Below the pieces are notes generated by a model. That model was not told the origin of the DNA. It did not search any database and was given only the letters and a program-made list of their open reading frames with translations. Below, in pieces: positions 5,911 to 7,814 of a stretch of 7,814 nucleotides of DNA. The stretch comes from Parcubacteria group bacterium GW2011_GWA2_50_10b (GTDB lineage: Bacteria > Patescibacteriota > Minisyncoccia > Phycocordibacterales > Zambryskibacteraceae): contig LCQJ01000019.1 in the NCBI GenBank assembly GCA_001004085.1, positions 1-7,814 of the forward strand, written 5' to 3'. Numbering within the stretch: the stretch's first letter is position 1; the number at the start of each line of letters is the position of its first letter. The translations under genes and the position numbers were made by a program.

Positions 5911-6439
5911 TTTGAGAAAGCACTTTCAAGGCGGACTTGACGCGCTCCGAGGCTCCCTTCACCTCTTTTGGCACCCTTTTCAAAGCTTCGCGAGCATCGC
6001 GTTCGGTATAACCAAGCGAAACGAGTGCCTCGAGTGCATCGCCCTCGGAGCGGGTATCGAGGCTTTTGTCCTTCGGGCCGGTTTTCAACTTGTCTTTGAG
6101 TTCCATGACAATTTTCTCGGCATTCTTCTTGCCAATGCCGGAAACGCGGGTGAGATAGGTGGTGTCGCCGCTCGCGACCGCCTGGCGAAGCATCTCGGGC
6201 GTGGCGACATTTAATATTCCAAGTGCGGTTTTCGGGCCAATGCCCGAGATAGTAATGAGTAGTTCGAAGGTGTCGAGTAATTCTTTCTCGAGAAAGCCGA
6301 AAAGTTCGAGAGCGGTTTCTCTGACCACCAGATGTGTCCAGAGGAAAACGGGGGAGCTGGGCGTGACCTCAAGCGCTGTCTCGGTTGTGACCATGACCCG
6401 GTAACCAACTCCGCCGACATCAATCACCAGTTCAGCCAA
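5903..6439 (-). CDS. ruvA: Holliday junction helicase subunit RuvA, N-terminus missing
   Basis: RuvA binds four-way DNA junctions and loads RuvB for branch migration. Clear homology begins at ELVIDVGGVGYRV (minus strand from 6433). It continues through the rest of the OB fold, two helix-hairpin-helix motifs (SGIGPKTALGIL and SGIGKKNAEKIV) and the C-terminal RuvB-binding domain (EGDALEALVSLGYTERDARE). Normal RuvA starts with about 15 more residues forming the first beta strand; these are absent. The frame stays open to an ATG at 6667, but everything upstream of 6433 is antisense of the S20 gene and does not resemble RuvA. Possible local starts are TTG at 6439, chosen here, and GTG at 6427; neither restores the missing strand. 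It overlaps mutM by 8 bp. Either the gene is 5'-truncated or the sequence is misjoined here. Confidence 0.85.
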   Translation of the reverse strand: MAELVIDVGGVGYRVMVTTETALEVTPSSPVFLWTHLVVRETALELFGFLEKELLDTFELLITISGIGPKTALGILNVATPEMLRQAVASGDTTYLTRVSGIGKKNAEKIVMELKDKLKTGPKDKSLDTRSEGDALEALVSLGYTERDAREALKRVPKEVKGASERVKSALKVLSQNA

Positions 6440-6680
6440 GAAAGCCCTTCGAAGTTCGCTGCGTAAGCGCGCATTCAACCTGCTCCGCAAGGACAAAGCC
6501 GCCCGCGCCGTCAAATCCCTCAAGAAACTGATTGTCGCCGGTAACAAAAAAGAGGCCCAGGCACAGATGCGTACGGTCCAACAGGCTCTCGACAAAGCGG
6601 TCAAAGGCCACACTCTCGACAAAAACACCGCCTCCCGGAAAAAATCCCTCCTTTCGAAACTGGTCAAGAAACTCTCTTAG
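6423..6680 (+). CDS. rpsT: Ribosomal protein S20, start codon missing
   Basis: S20 binds 16S rRNA during 30S assembly. The frame reads ITSSAKKALRSSLRKRAFN, a lysine/arginine-rich helical body, then the family signature LDKNTASRKKSLLSKL and a TAG stop, 85 residues in all. CPR relatives usually begin MPITSSAKKALR, so only the first two residues are absent. There is no start: the codons before ATC at 6423 are TCA, ACA, CCG, CCG, ACT and CCA back to a TAA at 6402. Later ATG or CTG starts would remove the conserved SAKK region. No promoter or Shine-Dalgarno site is present because the upstream sequence is ruvA antisense. The intact remainder suggests recent loss or a false join. It converges on tRNA-Arg, leaving a 6-bp gap. 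Confidence 0.85.
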   Translation: MTSSAKKALRSSLRKRAFNLLRKDKAARAVKSLKKLIVAGNKKEAQAQMRTVQQALDKAVKGHTLDKNTASRKKSLLSKLVKKLS

Positions 6681-6686
6681 TATTAG

Positions 6687-6758
6687 TGCTCCCGGTAGGA
6701 ATCGAACCTACATCGCAACCTCCGCAAGGTCGCATCCTATCCATTGAACGACGGGAGC
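6687..6758 (-). tRNA. tRNA-Arg(GCG)
   Basis: It folds with acceptor GCTCCCG/CGGGAGC, D-stem GTTC/GGAT (with wobble pairs), anticodon stem CGACC/GGTTG, loop TTGCGGA (anticodon GCG), T-stem GTAGG/CCTAC and discriminator A. CCA is not encoded. Anticodon GCG would read CGC, and CGU by wobble. Most bacteria use ACG, converted to ICG, for these codons. It lies downstream of the membrane protein gene on the same strand. Confidence 0.93.
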
Positions 6759-6765
6759 AATTTTT

Positions 6766-6771
6766 CTTATA
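6766..6771 (-). promoter_or_regulatory. -10 box of tRNA-Arg
   Basis: TATAAG on the minus strand ends 7 nt before the tRNA 5' end, so the transcript would start almost at the mature 5' end. A weak TTTGCT lies 18 bp upstream. Transcription could also come from the gene upstream. Confidence 0.4.
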
Positions 6772-6795
6772 CGCGCCTAGATTAACACAAGCAAA

Positions 6796-7266
6796 TCAGA
6801 ATCCCAAATATTCGAGAATCTGCTCGACCAGCGGCAGGGAATGGAATTCGCGAGAAAGGAAGCGGTCGAGTATCTCATCCAGTTCATCAAGCGGAGCGTC
6901 GTTGCCTAGCGGCACTATGATAAGCGGCATGAGCAATTTTTTCGATTTCAGAATGATTTTTTTATGCGGATGTTCCGTGTCTATCCAGTAAGACTCCAGG
7001 GTGGCGTAGGGGTAACGGATTTTGCCCCGGGTAATACTTTTCTCGTCTACGGTCACGCGCACCGTCTCCGGCGGCCGATTGATGAAAAGGGCGAGGGCAA
7101 AGACACTGATGATGATCAGCAGGCCGAAGATGATGTTGCCGAAGATGACCGAAGCGATGGCCATGGAGAAGGAAATGATGCCTACCGCCCAGAACCAGTC
7201 CTGGTTTCTTTCTTTGTGCTCGTACTCATGAGCTTCCCATTCGAGGGTGATGGTCGGCCGTGCCAT
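6796..7266 (-). CDS. Two-helix membrane protein with PH-like C-terminal region, CPR family
   Basis: The product has 156 residues. An N-terminal segment rich in charged and aromatic residues (WEAHEYEHKERNQDWFW, 10-26) precedes two adjacent transmembrane helices (about 25-43 and 45-63). A cytoplasmic or exposed part follows, with alternating strands (TVRVTVDEKSITRG, YPYATLESYWI, KKIILKSKK, LMPLIIVPLG) and a C-terminal helix (DELDEILDRFLSRE). The strand pattern and closing helix resemble a bacterial PH-like fold. I recall this type of protein as widespread in Parcubacteria as a conserved hypothetical; its function is unknown. The ATG at 7266 has an extended -10 box close upstream. It follows the tRNA-binding protein gene by 43 bp and may be read from that transcript as well. 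Confidence 0.8.
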   Translation of the reverse strand: MARPTITLEWEAHEYEHKERNQDWFWAVGIISFSMAIASVIFGNIIFGLLIIISVFALALFINRPPETVRVTVDEKSITRGKIRYPYATLESYWIDTEHPHKKIILKSKKLLMPLIIVPLGNDAPLDELDEILDRFLSREFHSLPLVEQILEYLGF

Positions 7267-7276
7267 AGATATAAAA

Positions 7277-7285
7277 ATTATAGCA
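7277..7285 (-). promoter_or_regulatory. Extended -10 promoter of the two-helix membrane protein gene
   Basis: TGCTATAAT on the minus strand is a consensus extended -10. It ends 10 nt before the ATG at 7266, giving a predicted leader of about 4 nt with no ribosome binding site. No -35 box is evident, as is usual for extended -10 promoters. Confidence 0.6.
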
Positions 7286-7293
7286 CTATTTAT

Positions 7294-7319
7294 GGTGAGC
7301 GTAGTCGAACTATTTCACC
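7294..7319. repeat. Palindrome over the stop codon of the tRNA-binding protein gene
   Basis: GGTGA (7294-7298) pairs with TCACC (7315-7319), and TAGT (7302-7305) pairs with ACTA (7309-7312). The core, TTCGACTACGCTCA on the minus strand, resembles a short palindromic sequence that I recall as scattered through many bacterial genomes. It contains the TAG stop at 7310-7312. No T-tract follows, so it is not a classical terminator. Confidence 0.45.
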
Positions 7320-7630
7320 AGGCTTCCGGCAGAGACATCATGAGCGGGGTGGAGAAGAACGGGAGCGCCATCATCCGCACAAAGCATCATGCCCCGGCTT
7401 TCCATTCCCATCATCATTCGAGGGGAAAGATTGGCAATAACCGGAACCATTTTACCGGCAAGTTCCTCCGGCGTAACAGCTTTGGCCACACCGGATAAAA
7501 TTTGGCGCGGCACCTCCTCTCCCAAGTCAATTGAAAGCTTGAGCAATTTTTCAGACCCTTCGACTTTTTCAGCCGAAAGAATCTTGCCGATTTTTATCTC
7601 CAGTTTATTGAAATCGTCTATTGAGGCCAT
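7310..7630 (-). CDS. Free-standing tRNA-binding domain protein (Trbp111 / MetRS C-terminal type)
   Basis: The 106-residue product is a single EMAP-II/Trbp111-like OB fold: IDDFNKLEIKIGKILSAEKV (4-23), EGSEKLLKLSIDLGEE (24-39), RQILSGVAKAVTPEELAGK (42-60), VPVIANLSPRMMMGMESRGM (62-81). This domain forms a dimer that binds tRNA; it occurs alone (Trbp111, CsaA) or as the C-terminal part of methionyl-tRNA synthetase. The length is normal for the stand-alone form and no synthetase part precedes it. The ATG at 7630 lies 1 nt after the mature 3' end of tRNA-Ser, with no room for a Shine-Dalgarno site. Translation probably follows tRNA processing or begins on a leaderless message. Its partner, for example a MetRS without the C-terminal domain, is not in the window. 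Confidence 0.9.
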   Translation of the reverse strand: MASIDDFNKLEIKIGKILSAEKVEGSEKLLKLSIDLGEEVPRQILSGVAKAVTPEELAGKMVPVIANLSPRMMMGMESRGMMLCADDGAPVLLHPAHDVSAGSLVK

Positions 7631-7631
7631 G

Positions 7632-7716
7632 CGGAGGCGGTGAGATTCGAACTCACGGTCCCTTGCGGGACTCCGGTTTTCAAGACCGGTGCACTAAACC
7701 ACTATGCGACACCTCC
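7632..7716 (-). tRNA. tRNA-Ser(TGA)
   Basis: This is a class II tRNA of 85 nt: acceptor GGAGGTG/CGCCTCC (one T-G pair), anticodon loop CTTGAAA (anticodon TGA), a long variable arm GTCCCGCAAGGGAC, T-arm GTGAG-TTCGAAT-CTCAC and discriminator G, as expected for serine. CCA is not encoded. It sits 14 bp after one reading frame and 1 nt before the next on the same strand, so it is probably cut out of a mixed tRNA/mRNA transcript. Confidence 0.96.
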
Positions 7717-7730
7717 AGTGGGCTACTTTA

Positions 7731-7814
7731 CTATTTTTCCTCCACCACTTCCACTTTGTAATTTCTTGAGATGAAGAAGAGGTAGATGATTTCCAGGATG
7801 CCCAAGGTGTTGAT
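7731..7814 (-). CDS. C-terminal end of an unknown, probably membrane, protein (partial)
   Basis: The last 27 codons before a TAG stop read INTLGILEIIYLFFISRN and end KVEVVEEK. The segment is hydrophobic and followed by a charged tail, consistent with a final transmembrane helix. It is entered from beyond the right edge and is too short to identify. Its closeness to tRNA-Ser on the same strand supports co-transcription. Confidence 0.45.
   Translation of the reverse strand: MNTLGILEIIYLFFISRNYKVEVVEEK

Noticed and set aside
6440..6667. N-terminal extension of RuvA starting at the ATG at 6667
   Set aside because: The extension is the exact antisense of the S20 coding region and is arginine/leucine-rich with no RuvA character.
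6964..7440. Open frame of 158 codons on the plus strand
   Set aside because: It is antisense to the membrane protein and tRNA-binding protein genes, both of which are well supported.
1..7814. CRISPR array, transposase, toxin-antitoxin or phage genes
   Set aside because: No spaced direct repeats, no DDE or integrase motifs, and no paired small genes of that type were seen.
1..7814. Alternative genetic code with TGA as glycine
   Set aside because: polA, the ruvA-mutM overlap and the two-helix membrane protein all end at TGA where the family C-terminus is expected, so TGA is a stop.

Overview
The window looks like chromosomal DNA from a Candidate Phyla Radiation bacterium (Patescibacteria, most like Parcubacteria). 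The evidence is a moderate-GC, densely packed gene set with overlapping genes, a PolA with a CPR-style shrunken proofreading region, a PilB-type ATPase N-terminus, a free-standing tRNA-binding domain protein, a small two-helix membrane protein common in this group, and few Shine-Dalgarno sites. TGA is used as a normal stop (polA, ruvA and others), so the genetic code is 11 and not the TGA=Gly code. The placement comes from remembered protein character, not from a search.

Layout. Positions 1-363 (-) hold the N-terminal 121 codons of a PilB/GspE-type pilus ATPase that runs off the left edge. Diverging from it is a small predicted lipoprotein (459-848, +) with its own strong promoter, a good ribosome binding site and a textbook terminator. 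Next is a tightly overlapping plus-strand operon: tsaE (924-1328), polA (1318-3768) and a short protein resembling the C-terminal domain of the DNA polymerase III delta subunit (3761-4204). A convergent tRNA-Lys(TTT) (4205-4275, -) abuts the last stop codon. Positions 4276-4488 hold a tRNA D-arm relic joined to a long GC-rich palindrome. A minus-strand block follows: a DoxX-like membrane protein (4489-4893), mutM (5065-5910) and ruvA (5903 to about 6433). On the plus strand, ribosomal protein S20 (6423-6680) starts exactly where ruvA homology ends. The right part is all minus strand: tRNA-Arg(GCG), a two-helix membrane protein, a Trbp111-like tRNA-binding protein, tRNA-Ser(TGA), and the last 27 codons of an unknown gene.

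Functionally this is housekeeping: tRNA modification (TsaE), replication and repair (PolA, delta-like protein, MutM, RuvA), translation (S20, three tRNAs, tRNA-binding protein) and envelope (PilB, DoxX, lipoprotein). I found no CRISPR array, transposase, toxin-antitoxin pair or obvious new system.

The unusual signals are structural. (1) At 6423-6433, 11 bp serve both truncated ruvA and S20 lacking a start codon, which looks like a deletion or an assembly junction. (2) A 13-bp-arm palindrome is inserted in frame in polA, and other palindromes lie at 4419-4457, 4993-5013 and 7294-7319. (3) Several genes have a -10 box ending just before the ATG, which suggests leaderless mRNAs. (4) A tRNA abuts the start codon of a tRNA-binding protein.
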